From: Anisodus tanguticus
Lineage: Eukaryota; Streptophyta; Magnoliopsida; Solanales; Solanaceae
Direction of reading: 5' to 3'
DNA: 64,000 bases
Assembly (NCBI GenBank): GCA_034509755.1
Contig: CM067548.1
Location: 12,407,018-12,471,017, forward strand
Of this stretch, positions 23,809-34,170 are shown in pieces (position 1 is the first letter of the stretch; every line of letters starts with the position of its first letter). Below the pieces are notes generated by a model, which was not told the DNA's origin, searched no databases, and saw nothing but the letters and a program-made list of their open reading frames with translations. Position numbers and translations under genes: made by a program.

Positions 23809-25004
23809 GGATGGACTCGTCGTAGTCATATGAAAGATTAAATCAAGGTATGTTAAGGAAAATTATTTCTTTCTTTGGCATTTTCTAAGTACGAAATGTG
23901 AAAGTAATTTTGTCTCATAAGTGATTCTACTCTTAGTAATTAAGAATATTCATGTTATTCATTCATGTTGTCAAAGAATGTCTAAATATGTTCCTTAATC
24001 CCTATTGAGATATATGGGAAAGATGTTAGTATTCATAATGTTAATCGGAGGTGAAGCGACATTACATCACTCCGACAAATTTGTAGTTTCTTATTTTCAT
24101 ATCATTCATGCATTATATTCATGTACATACCTTGACCTCAAAGTAGTTATACACTCTACTATATGTATGCATTATATATGTATGGGGAATGGGAAAATAG
24201 ATACGACGTTATAAACACACACCGCCTGCAGTTGGTACAGATATACACAATAATGATTATGCCCACAGAGGCCGATATGATATGATGGGATGCCCACAGA
24301 GACTTGATGGCGTTGTATACGTATATGGATATGAATGACCGCATTTGCATTGTGCATGGCATTTAGGTATATTATGGCCCTCAGAGGCATTCTACACAGA
24401 CATGATACATATACATATTATGGCCCTCAGAGGCATTCTCTACAGGTTGGTTGTTTCTTGTCTCATGTTACTTTCAGGTCTCTATTATGCTATTTTTCAT
24501 GTCTGACATACTTGGTACATCAGTCGTACTAACATCCCTTTTGTCGGGGGACGCTGCGTTTCATGCCCACAGGCTCAGGTAAACAGGGTGACGGTCCGCA
24601 CTAGTAGGTTGTTGGTTCAGCTAATATGGGAGCACTCTATTTGTACCAGAGTTGCAGTCTGGTCGTGGTATGATATTTTGGATATGCATAGGGGTATGGC
24701 GGGGCCCTGTCCCAATATTATGATGTTACGTACTCTTTAAAGGCTTGTAGACAGTTGTCTTGTGTATAGTAGTCATGTATGGCCTTGTCGGCCTTAGTAT
24801 GTATATATGCATAGGTTGGGTTCTTCCGTTTGCAAGAGTTTACACAGTACCTTTCCAGTTTATTGTTCCCATGTGTCAGCAGGATATTTGGTGACGGTCC
24901 TCGTGGCCATGATTGATTATGGTTAGATGTTAATTATATGATTAGTGGTACTCGGCAAGTAGGATCCGGGTGCCCATCATGACCCTCCGGTTTGGGTCTT
25001 GACA

Positions 25005-25870
25005 AACTTGGTATCAAAGAAGGTCTGTCCTAGGAATTCTGTAAGCCGTGTCTAGTAGAGTCTTGTTTATGGGCATAATGCGCGCCACACTTATAAACAG
25101 GAGTTTGCAAGGCATTTAGGGATGGTTTCCATTATTTCATATCATAGATCATGTAGTAGAGCTAAGTCTTAGGAATTCGAGTTTAACTCGTGCTTGATAT
25201 TGTTTCAGTAATGCCGATTACCAAAAAGACTTTGGTTAGTTCATATTCGTAGCCAGTAAATGAGTGACTTCTACCAGACGATTGTTACGCTAGAAGGGCA
25301 GTATTATGTCAAAAATTTGAGATTGTGAGGAATTGTCTCACTCATATACGGAAGAGATAATGCAAGCCTGGAAAGTAAAATATTTGTTTTGGGATACAAA
25401 AAAAAAGTAAAGTAAAGGAAGTACTAAGCACCTGAACACAGAAGATTGTAAGGATTCTCTCTGTAGACCTTATCGTGTTTATGATTACAGCAATGCCTTC
25501 TTCCATTAGGATTATGAGTAGCAGTGAGATTAAAGTTGGATTGAGTGTAAATACGAGTAGTATGCTCTCTATTAAGACAGATCCGTCAGAGGATATGAGT
25601 AAGTTGCTTTCTCAGGCACGACTTCATCCTAGAGCGTCTGATAGAGATAGGCCCTTGAGGGGTCAGGGAGTTTATTAGTCAGGGATCGCCGATATTTAAA
25701 AGGGTCAAAGATGCCAATATCTCAGGATCAAAGTTGTAAAGGTCGAGTGAGGCCGCCCCGACCGTCTTGTAGTTAGTGTTGTCGAGCGCATGCCGAATTA
25801 TGTCGCAAAGATACAGGGGGTTGGTTTAGTGTGGCAGCCATGGCCACAACATTCTGAAATATCCCAAGTT
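25005..25870 (+). pseudogene. Chromovirus primer site, leader and gag remnants
   Basis: The primer site reads AACTTGGTATCAAAGAA (one change from the usual GTATCAGAG). A start codon at 25493 opens MPSSIRIMSSSEIKVG for about 60 codons. Near 25770-25865 there are traces of a CCHC zinc knuckle (a CSxCC stretch followed by CGSHGHN). No continuous gag frame remains. Confidence 0.55.
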
Positions 25871-27700
25871 GATGCACAAAGGTAAGTATAATATGAGTAT
25901 GAGTTGTACAAATAGAAAGCAAAAGACATAATTAGAAGGCTTAGTAGGTTATGAAAATCTACACGTTTTACAGTGACTCATGCTGATTAGAATGTGGGAA
26001 TATGTTATGTTCGTGCAACCTAAATTGTGATATCTTACCTAGAATTGATTGAGAATTGTCCCAGGATATCATTAACGAGAATGGATTGTCACAATCGAAT
26101 CATCTGAAGAGTGACCATCAGTAAATTTAAGAAGATCACGTGAAGTAACGTACCTAGAATGGTGAGCCTAAGTCATATATAACGATCGAGTTATCCATGG
26201 TAGTGGAAGGGGACATAAGCCTCTCGTCCGTACGTAAAGGGCCAGATCATGTATTATTGACAATTACAAGTATCAATGTCAGTAAGCTAAGGCATGCTAT
26301 AGGTATTGGACTGGTGAGGTCTTCGGGTTCATTGTGCAGCATGTTTTAATTCTAAATAACCTCTGGATAACAATAGCTTGTTAGGGGCAGTTGAGGACGA
26401 AAATTATGGAACAATCGAAGAATGGTCGTAAGCAATATGAAAATAGTTAATAAGTATGAATGGAATGGAATGGTATGATCAAGTATCAAGGCAGAAATTA
26501 TTTTTTTTACGAATAGAAGGAAGGATTTCGACAAGGAGAATAAAGGTGAATGAGATTATAGTTATGCAGGATTCACAAAGGTATGATTACTCCAGAACAG
26601 CGTAAGGACAAATGGTAGAGGAGGGACAGTATGAACTCTTTGGACAAAGGTGATGAACCTCTGAGGTTCAAGAAAATAGTATGAGAAATACTTTGAGATA
26701 AGATACCCCCCAAGGCAACTTTAAATGAAAATGTAAAGGTAAGACGATTGAGCACTCGGTCGATAGGAAATCTAATAATGATAAGACAAGAAAGCTTGAC
26801 AAGTAATTGGATCATGTAACATCATTAATTAGATCTAAACATATGAAGAATCGATTCCATAACATATGCAGTCATACCTCTCAAAGGATAGGTAAACAAA
26901 AGTAATAGTGAGTAAATGTCGAGATCAACACCTAAACAGGTGAAAAAGGGCCCAATGACGCTTATGGATACAAGGTAGACATTAAAGATATATGTCAAGA
27001 GATAATGACATTATAATGAAAATAAAATGTGAGGCAAATACAGATGTCTATGAGCATTTTTGAACTGACCAAAGGTTCTACGAGATAGATAAAGTAATAG
27101 GTGTACAACTTAACGAGATCAAGGAAATCTTTTCCGAAAATACCATTGACAAAAAGAATTAGCTATGAGGCAAGTGAAGGAATTCAAGTCTAAGTATAAT
27201 GACCAGGTTTGGATATAGTAGGCCAACGTCATGTAATGCAAAATGCTTCAGTATCTTTCACGTATTGAATAAGGGAATAAGTTAACAAATCATACTTTAA
27301 GAGGTAGTAACGCCAAGGATTAGAATCGGGAGCAATGTTTGAGATTACATATGTATATCAGAATATATTAGAACTAAGAAGAGTACGACAAGTAAGAAAA
27401 TGTGTGAACAAGAGTCAAAAGAAGTAAAGAAAATGAGTTTTTTATAATTACGAGTAGTGAGAAGGTACGAAAAAAAAGTTTCCTTTCAGACCATGAATGA
27501 GAGTTAACTACAATGATACGCACACTTGAGATTCAATGACATTTTCCATAAAGTGTTCATGGTTGAGATATTACAAATATAAGAGTTTTCAGCACACCAA
27601 TTAGTAAACAAAGCTAAGTTGACAATAGAATTATGCACACACAAGCGGTTTGACTAAGGTAATAACTAAGGAAAAAGTTGACTTGAAGGAAATGCATTAG
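25871..27700. other. Unrecognisable region where chromovirus PR-RT-RNase H is expected
   Basis: Only short ORFs are present and no YxDD, protease or RNase H motif could be read on either strand. It is A-rich. By position it should hold protease, RT and RNase H, so it is either extremely decayed or replaced. The end, LGVQLEDSDS near 27706, resembles the RNase H to integrase junction of Tekay elements. Confidence 0.5.
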
Positions 27701-28920
27701 TTAGTTAAGTGGGAGTCCAATTGGAGGATTCAGATAGTGATAACCCTATGACTCAGAATACAGCAGGGTCATCCCTCATACTGGAAGAAAAGGAACGTCA
27801 TGATAAAGATCCATTTTTTAGGGAAGAGCGGGAAGGATATCTAACAAAGAGAACCACAACCTTCGAGTATAACGGGAGAGGGACCCCCAGGTGGAAGGTC
27901 CATTTGTGTATTCCCTATGTAGCAGGATTACGAGATAAGATTATAATGGAGGTTCATTGCACGTGATATTACATTCGCCCTGGATCTACTAAGAGGTATC
28001 ATGATCTCAAAGGTATGTATTGGTGGGACGACATGAATAGGAACATTATGGGGTTTGTAGCTCAGTGTCTTAATTATCAGCAAGTGAAAGTAAAGCACCA
28101 AAAGCCCGGAGGCGTAACTCAGAACATTGAGGTCCCGATGTGGAAATAGGAAATAATTAATATGGATTTAATTATAGGTTTACCTCACCCTTATTATAAG
28201 TTTGATTCTATTTGGGTGATTATTGATAGACTGACCAAATTAGCTTAGTTCCTAGCAGTCAAACCTACCTACACAGCCAAGGACTACGCAAAGTTATTTG
28301 CCTTCGTGATATGCCTATTTCTGTTATATCTGACTAAGGTGCGCAGTTCACAGTTAATTTCTGGAGATCATTTCAAAAAAAGGGTTTGGATGCTTAAGTT
28401 AATCTTAACACAGTTTTCCACCCACAAACAGATGGGCAGGCCGAGCGTACGATTCAAACGCTCGAGGACATGCTACGAGCTTATGTATTGGACTTTAAGG
28501 GATGTTTGAATGATCATTTACCCCTTATTGAATTTGCGTACAAAAACAATTATCATGCTAGCATTAAAATGGCTCTATATAAGGCTTTGTATGGACGGAA
28601 ATGTAGACCTCCTATTTGACCTGACCTAGTACACTAAGCCATAGAGAATGTGAAGCTTATCCAAGAACGGATGTTAACCGCTCAGAGTCGTCAGAAGTCG
28701 TATTCAGATGTGCGGCGACGGGACTTAGAGTTCCAAGTAGATGATTAGATCTTTTTGAAGATTTCGCCTATGAAGGGTGTAATGAGGTTTGGGAAAAGGG
28801 AAAAAAGCTCAGCCCAAGGTATATTGGGCCATATCGCATAACTCGACGAATAGGCCAAGTGGCTTACAAATTGGACTTGCCTTTGGAATTATAGTTTGTT
28901 CATCCAGTTCTCCATATTTC
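27701..28920 (+). pseudogene. Chromovirus integrase, broken
   Basis: The zinc-binding region reads EVHCT, PGSTKRYHDLKGMYWW and CLNYQQVKVKHQKPGG, with the second Cys of CxxC changed to Tyr. In the core, MDLIIGLPHP carries the first Asp (about 28162) and ISD (about 28328) the second, followed at once by a stop. The Glu is in DGQAERTIQTLEDM (about 28435). The tail ends VHPVLHISTLRA. Several stops and frameshifts make it inactive. Confidence 0.85.
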
Positions 28921-29185
28921 TACTTTGAGAGCGTGTATTGGAGACCCTTCCCGGATTGTACCGATTGACCATGTGAAGGCTACAGAGGATCTATCATATG
29001 AAGAGGTTCCTATTGCTATCTTACATCGACAAGTCCGCAAGTTGAGGACTAAAGAAGTAGCCTCCGTGAAAGTTCTGTGGCGTAATAATAATGTAGAAGA
29101 AATGACGTGGGAGGAGGAAGAGGAGATGAAACACAAATATCCTTACCTACTTCAGACCAACGTTGAGGTTCCGAGAGAAGCATAA
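28921..29185 (+). pseudogene. Chromodomain at the integrase C terminus
   Basis: The open stretch 28925-29185 contains LSYEEVPIAILHRQVRKL, KVLWRN and EEMTWEEEEEMKHKYPYLL, the chromodomain layout of Tekay/Del integrases (aromatic and acidic positions after the central strand). Chromodomains of this kind are thought to direct insertion to chromatin marked by H3K9 methylation. The domain itself is free of stops, though the frame leading into it from integrase is interrupted (stop near 28892). Confidence 0.85.
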
Positions 29186-29397
29186 GGTGAGTTATATTTC
29201 AGATAATTATAATTAATGCTTGATGACCATGTGAGGTTTGATTTAATGATGTATGTCATATCACATGGCCTTGTGAAATGGTGGTTGGGTTTTCTGGCTA
29301 CGTGACGGGGATCTAGATAGTCTTATTTGTTAAAGAGTAGAATCCTTAGATATGTCACCCCAACATTCGAGGACGAATGTTTCTAAGGAAGGAAGGA

Positions 29398-31473
29398 TGT
29401 AACACCCTGTACTTTCGGGCGATGATTTGAACAGCTAGATGTATGCAAGTAAACCTGAGCCTTTGAGGATTTGTGTCGTATTCACGTACGCAAATGAAGA
29501 TCTTAGTTTATAAAAGGATGCGGACCCAAAATAATTTAGGACTTAACAAGTGTGATGATAGCGATTGAAAATAATATTTTATGTGTACCAAAAAGGGCTA
29601 TGGACTACTGTTATATCACATGAGCATGATGACGAGTGTATGCAGTGTGTTAAACGTGATTTAATATTTAAGTGAGTTGAGATTAAGAAATTAATTATGT
29701 GAGTAATTGATTAAATGTTAGACTATATTTAGTGATAAATGAATTAAATATGAGTCATAATGGTTAAGTGTTGTATTGAGATATAGCTCCACGTTGCTTC
29801 ATGATAAGGGAGGATCAAGTGACACCTAGTAGAATCATTTGTTGTGGCATCATTAGGATGACTATGAATTAATTTATGCTAAGTTAATGGTGGACCCACG
29901 ATCCATAATAAATATTACACTTGAGATCTCACTTTAAAAGAGATAAATGTCTTGTGTAAACGTATGCAGCAAATAAATATAATGGGCTGCAATATTTTAT
30001 ATATAGAGAGGCTATCTAAGTATATCTCTTTGGGGACTTTTGGAGAATTCATTTGAAGGGAAGTAAGTGATGCAGATGTATCTATGGAGCAGCAACATTG
30101 TGGTGATTCTTGGCAGCAACATGAGTTACTTTTTGCAAAAATTAACGTCTTCTCCATTCAAGTGAATCAAAAGTTACTTCACTGTGAAGTAAAGCCATAG
30201 GAAGCCCGGAAGAGGGCAACTAATGTATGGATAGTCATCTACAATCTTCTACGGGATCGTATGATCATTTAAAGTTAAGCGATTATCAGAAGGAAGGACT
30301 CGGCGTAGTCATATGAAAGATTAAATCAAGGTATGTTAAGACAAATTATTTCTTCTTTTGGCATGTTCTAAGTACGAAACGTGAACGTAATATTGTTCCA
30401 TAAATGATTCTACTCTTAGTAATTAATAATGTTCATGTTATTCATTCATGTTGTCAAATCATGTCTAAATATGTTCCTAAATTCCTATTGAGATATATGG
30501 GAAAGATGTTAGTATTCATAATGTTAATCGGAGGTGAAGCGACATTACATCACTCCGACAAATTTATAGTGTCTTATTTTCATATCATTCATGTACATAC
30601 CTTGACCTCAAAGTAGTTATACACTCTACTATATGTATGCATTATATATGTATGGAGAATGGGAAAATAGATACGACGTTATAAACACACACCACCTGCA
30701 GTTGGTATAGATATACACGATAATGATTATGCCCACAGAGGCCGATATGATATGATGGGATGCCCACAGAGACTTGATGGCGTTGTATACGTATATGGAT
30801 ATGAATGACCGCATTTGCATTGTGCATGGCATTTAGGTATATTATGGCCCTCAAAGGCATTCTACATAGACACGATACATATACATATTATGGCCCTCAA
30901 AGGCATTCTCTACTGGTTGGTTGTTTCTTGTCTCATGTTACTTTCAGGTCTCTATTATGCTATTTTTCATGTCTAACATACTTGATACATCAGTCATACT
31001 AACATCCCTTTTGTCGGGGGACGCTACATTTCATGCCCAAGGCTCAGGTAAACAGGGTGACGGTCCGCACAAGTAGGTTGTTGGTTCAGCTAATATGGGA
31101 GCACTCTATTTGTACCAGAGTTGCAGTCTGGTCGTGGTATGATATTTTGGATATGCATAGGGGTATGGCGGGGCCCTGTCCCAATCTTATGATGTTACGT
31201 ACTCTTTAAAGGCTTGTAGACAGTTGTCTTGTGTATAGTAGTCATGTATGGCCTTGTCGGCCTTAGTATGTATATATGCATAGGTTGGGTTCTTCCGTTT
31301 GCAAGAGTTTACACAGTACCTTTCCAGTTTATTGTTCCCATGTGTCAGCAGGATATTTGGTGACGGTCCTCGTGGCCATGATTGATTATGGTTAAATGTT
31401 AATTATATGATTAGTGGTACTCGGCAAGTAGGATCCGGGTGCCCATCATGACCCTCCAGTTTGGGTCGTGACA
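29398..31473 (+). repeat. Chromovirus 3' LTR
   Basis: It starts TGTAACACCCTG after the purine-rich AAGGAAGGAAGGA (polypurine tract, 29385-29397) and ends GGGTCGTGACA, followed by AAACT. It contains the uninterrupted form of the site (GAAGGAAGGACTCGG) where the other LTR carries the nested element, and the periodic GCCCACAGAG repeats near 30730-30775. Confidence 0.92.
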
Positions 31474-31478
31474 AAACT

Positions 31479-32895
31479 GCTGATTTTTCATCTTTGGGTA
31501 AAATGCCAAGGTCCTCTACCTTCCCTACTCGTCGATCGAGTAGAGTTTTTGAGAAAATAGTCCAAAAAGGACCAAGTAACAAAAGGTCTAGATATAAAAC
31601 ATCTATACCCTGTTACTCGAGCAGTGCAAGTGAAGATACGGACTATGTGCTTTCAACAGATGAGAGTGAAGAAGAACCATCTGCTTCAGTGCAGCCAAAA
31701 GTGCCTCAAGAAAGGGAAATCCCAGACGACACTCCTTTAAAACAATTCTTTCCAAAGGGAGATCCCAGATCTGCAAAGACGAGTGCTGCTCCAAATGTTG
31801 TCATTGATGCCACAACATCTCAGGCTACATTTTAGCCAACATCGAAAGAAGCATAAGCTACAATATCCTCCAGCAGTATCGAATCCACTGATTCGAAGTT
31901 TGAGGTATCTGCTTACTCAGATAAATTCTATTCTAAAACTAACTATGATATGTGGGACTGTTAAAATAATAGAGTGATTATACCTGAGAAAGTATTAGAT
32001 ATTGCTTCATGTGCTGAATATGGTTTGGTAGAATTCTTTAAGGATAGGCAGCTTCTTAAAACTATCACAGAAAAAAAACCTTATGTTGATAAAGTAGTAA
32101 GGATGTTCTACGCTAATCTGAGCCCTGTTGTAGAGAAGACCTCCTCAAAGAAATTTGGAAAGGTATATCTCTACAACAAGGTATATATGTTTACGCCTTC
32201 TATTATAAATCAATGTGTGGGACTAGATGTTGGAGATAATGTTAGAGAAGCAGAACAGGTCATAGACAATAGGGAAGAAGTGATTGAATATCTCACTGGA
32301 GGTATGATGAAGAAGTGGATCCCTAGATGTCCAGCTTCCAAACTAACAACCTTATTTTCCACCCTCCACAAAATTGTTATTCACAATTGGCTTCCTTCTA
32401 TGAATGAGTAAATTGTGACATCTAAACACACCACCCTATTGTATAAAATTGGGAATGATTTAAAAGTTGATTTGGGAAAAATGATATTTCATCAAATTGC
32501 CAACTTGGCTGAGAAAAAATCAACCTCAATCTTTCCTTTTCCTTCTATGATCTACAAAGTATTAACCACCCAAGGCTTTGAGTCTATGAGAGATGACACT
32601 TTAGGGAAGGCTCCTGAGCTTTACACTGTAAACAAAGCAATTTTAAAAAGCAAGGACAGAGTCATCGACTTGCCCTAGAAGAAGGAAGTTGAAAGTAAAA
32701 ATGTTGCCAAAAATGTTATCAACATTCTGGGCAACACTGGTCCAGGACAGTCTACACCGTCTACAAGAATGGCTTGTGGATCAAATTGGAAAAATCAACC
32801 AACAGATTTCTGAGGTTGATGCCGCAAAAAATGGCTTGATGCAAGCTAGAGACCATTTTATGATGCTACTTTCTTCACAAAAAAGGGGGAGATGA
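31479..32895 (+). pseudogene. Sirevirus env-like gene, main part
   Basis: This continues the frame broken at 18945. First comes a Ser/Arg- and acidic-rich stretch (31500-31835). After a frameshift a conserved-looking domain follows (31974-32411): VVRMFYANLSPVV, KVYLYNKVYMFTPSIINQ and a helical tail. It resembles the putative plant transposon protein domain seen in third ORFs and in copies across plant genomes. After a TAA at 32409-32411 it continues at 32415-32678. The last part (32689-32895) has a heptad-like helix (LVDQIGKINQQISEVDAAKN) that may be a coiled coil. No signal peptide or membrane segment is evident. Confidence 0.65.
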
Positions 32896-33294
32896 TGTTG
32901 ATGCAGTGAGAGGAAGCTAAAGGCTGTTGTGCGGAGGAAGTGGAAGTTGTTATGCAAGAGTAGAAAGTTGTTGCTGCTGTATGATGAGCAAAGAGGGAGT
33001 TGTTGTTGTTGTAGATGTTGTATATTTAGTGGATTGTTATTGATATTTGTTGACAATAAATATTTATATTTGTAGTTTGTATATATTGGATGATATGTGA
33101 GATGTGTGCTCATATTTTTTTCTTTTCTAATCCTATGAATCGGTATACACATGTTTGCTTGTATGCCATCACAGGTTAAGGGGGAGCATGACCTTGAAAG
33201 TGTTGATCACAGATGTCGGACAACATTTGTGACAACATCCTATGTCAACTTTACATTTTAATGAGTTTTGTGAAGAAAGGCAAAAAAGGGGAGT
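32881..33294 (+). promoter_or_regulatory. Sirevirus 3' untranslated region with repeated polypurine tracts
   Basis: Polypurine runs occur at 32879-32894 (AAAAAAGGGGGAGA), 33178-33187 (TAAGGGGGAG) and 33283-33294 (AAAAAAGGGGAG), the last directly before the 3' LTR. Multiplied polypurine tracts are a known Sirevirus trait. Between them lies a GTTGTTGTTG-rich stretch (about 32930-33045) and further ATGTTG/CAACAT copies near 33211-33242. Confidence 0.75.
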
Positions 33295-34165
33295 TGTTAA
33301 TGTTGGATTTGGTGTTGTGACATTTGACCCAACATATCTCGTCATGTATTGATATGAATGTGTAAGTATGTTGGGACAAATGTTGCACAATATTCGGACC
33401 AACATTTTCTGAACAGATTTTGTCTTACTTCACGCGATGCAGTAATATTTGTGTAAATATTACTATGAGGTAAAAATGACTTGGCGAGGTAAAAAGGAGC
33501 TGGTAAAAAAATGAGTGAGGACTAAGTCAAAAGTTGTTGTTTGTCGTGAGGATCAAGCCAAAGTTGTTGAGATTATTTCTCCCTGATCTTCTCCAACAAA
33601 TCCCACCAGCAATCCACTTTTCCCTCAACTTCCACAACCGATCGATGAGCAATTCAAGGAAGACTTTCTACTATAAATAGAGAGGCTACTGCAGAGAATC
33701 GATATTACAGAACCAGAAAGTAAAATACTAAGAGAGCTCTCGGGATTTCATCTCAGAAATCTGGATCACCAATGTTGCCCGAGTGTGTTGACAACATTCT
33801 GTCCAACATTACAATTGTTGTTTAGATTCTAGATTAGTTTTGTATGGAGAGATTGTAATGAGAGGTTGTCTATGTCTACTTAGTTAGATTTTTCAGGCAG
33901 TCTTCAACATTTAATTTGTTTCCGTTTTATCTTGTAAATCTATAAAGAAAGGAATTTGTATAATTGTATATATATATATATACAATACATTTGGTCATTG
34001 ACCATGTGTTCTTTAAATTTTCGCTGCATTTACTCTTCAAAGTTTTCTGTTTTGCTAAAGTGTTGTCACTGATGTCGGACGACATAATTTCCGACGTTCG
34101 AAAACAGAAGTGGTAGTCGAGTTTATTTTCATTTTTTGTTTTTATTGTTCCATATCCCCCTTTCA
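33295..34165 (+). repeat. Sirevirus 3' LTR
   Basis: It starts TGTTAATGTTGG and ends CCCCTTTCA, followed by ATCTA. It has TATAAATAG at about 33672. It is 54 bp shorter than the 5' copy, mainly because it lacks the palindromic segment near 12432-12482 of that copy. Confidence 0.93.
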
Positions 34166-34170
34166 ATCTA

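Larger units (their letters stand above)
18951..25004 (+). repeat. Chromovirus 5' LTR, interrupted
   Basis: It starts TGTAACACCCC and ends GGGTCTTGACA, matching the 3' LTR at 29398-31473. The two halves (18951-19851 and 23814-25004) join exactly when the insertion and one GGATG copy are removed. In the roughly 215 bases compared by eye (24181-24395 against 30651-30865) there are about five differences, all transitions. Confidence 0.9.
18951..31473 (+). mobile_element. Tekay/Del-type chromovirus (Ty3/gypsy), TSD AAACT
   Basis: Its LTRs start at 18951 and 29398. AAACT at 18946-18950 and 31474-31478 flanks it. Integrase followed by a C-terminal chromodomain marks a chromovirus, and the chromodomain wording fits Tekay/Del. 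Subtracting the nested element at 19852-23808, the original was about 8.6 kb. Gag and the protease-RT-RNase H part are almost erased. It lies in the env-like gene of the Sirevirus. Confidence 0.92.
11720..34165 (+). mobile_element. Sirevirus (Ty1/copia) with env-like gene, TSD ATCTA
   Basis: Two LTRs (11720-12644 and 33295-34165) bound the element, flanked by ATCTA at 11715-11719 and 34166-34170. A primer binding site matching initiator tRNA-Met, a copia-order gag-pol (protease, integrase, RT, RNase H) and a third ORF behind pol identify it as a Sirevirus. The span is 22,446 bp, of which about 12.5 kb is a nested chromovirus, so the original was about 9.9 kb. It sits inside the RNase H of a LINE. 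Confidence 0.93.
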
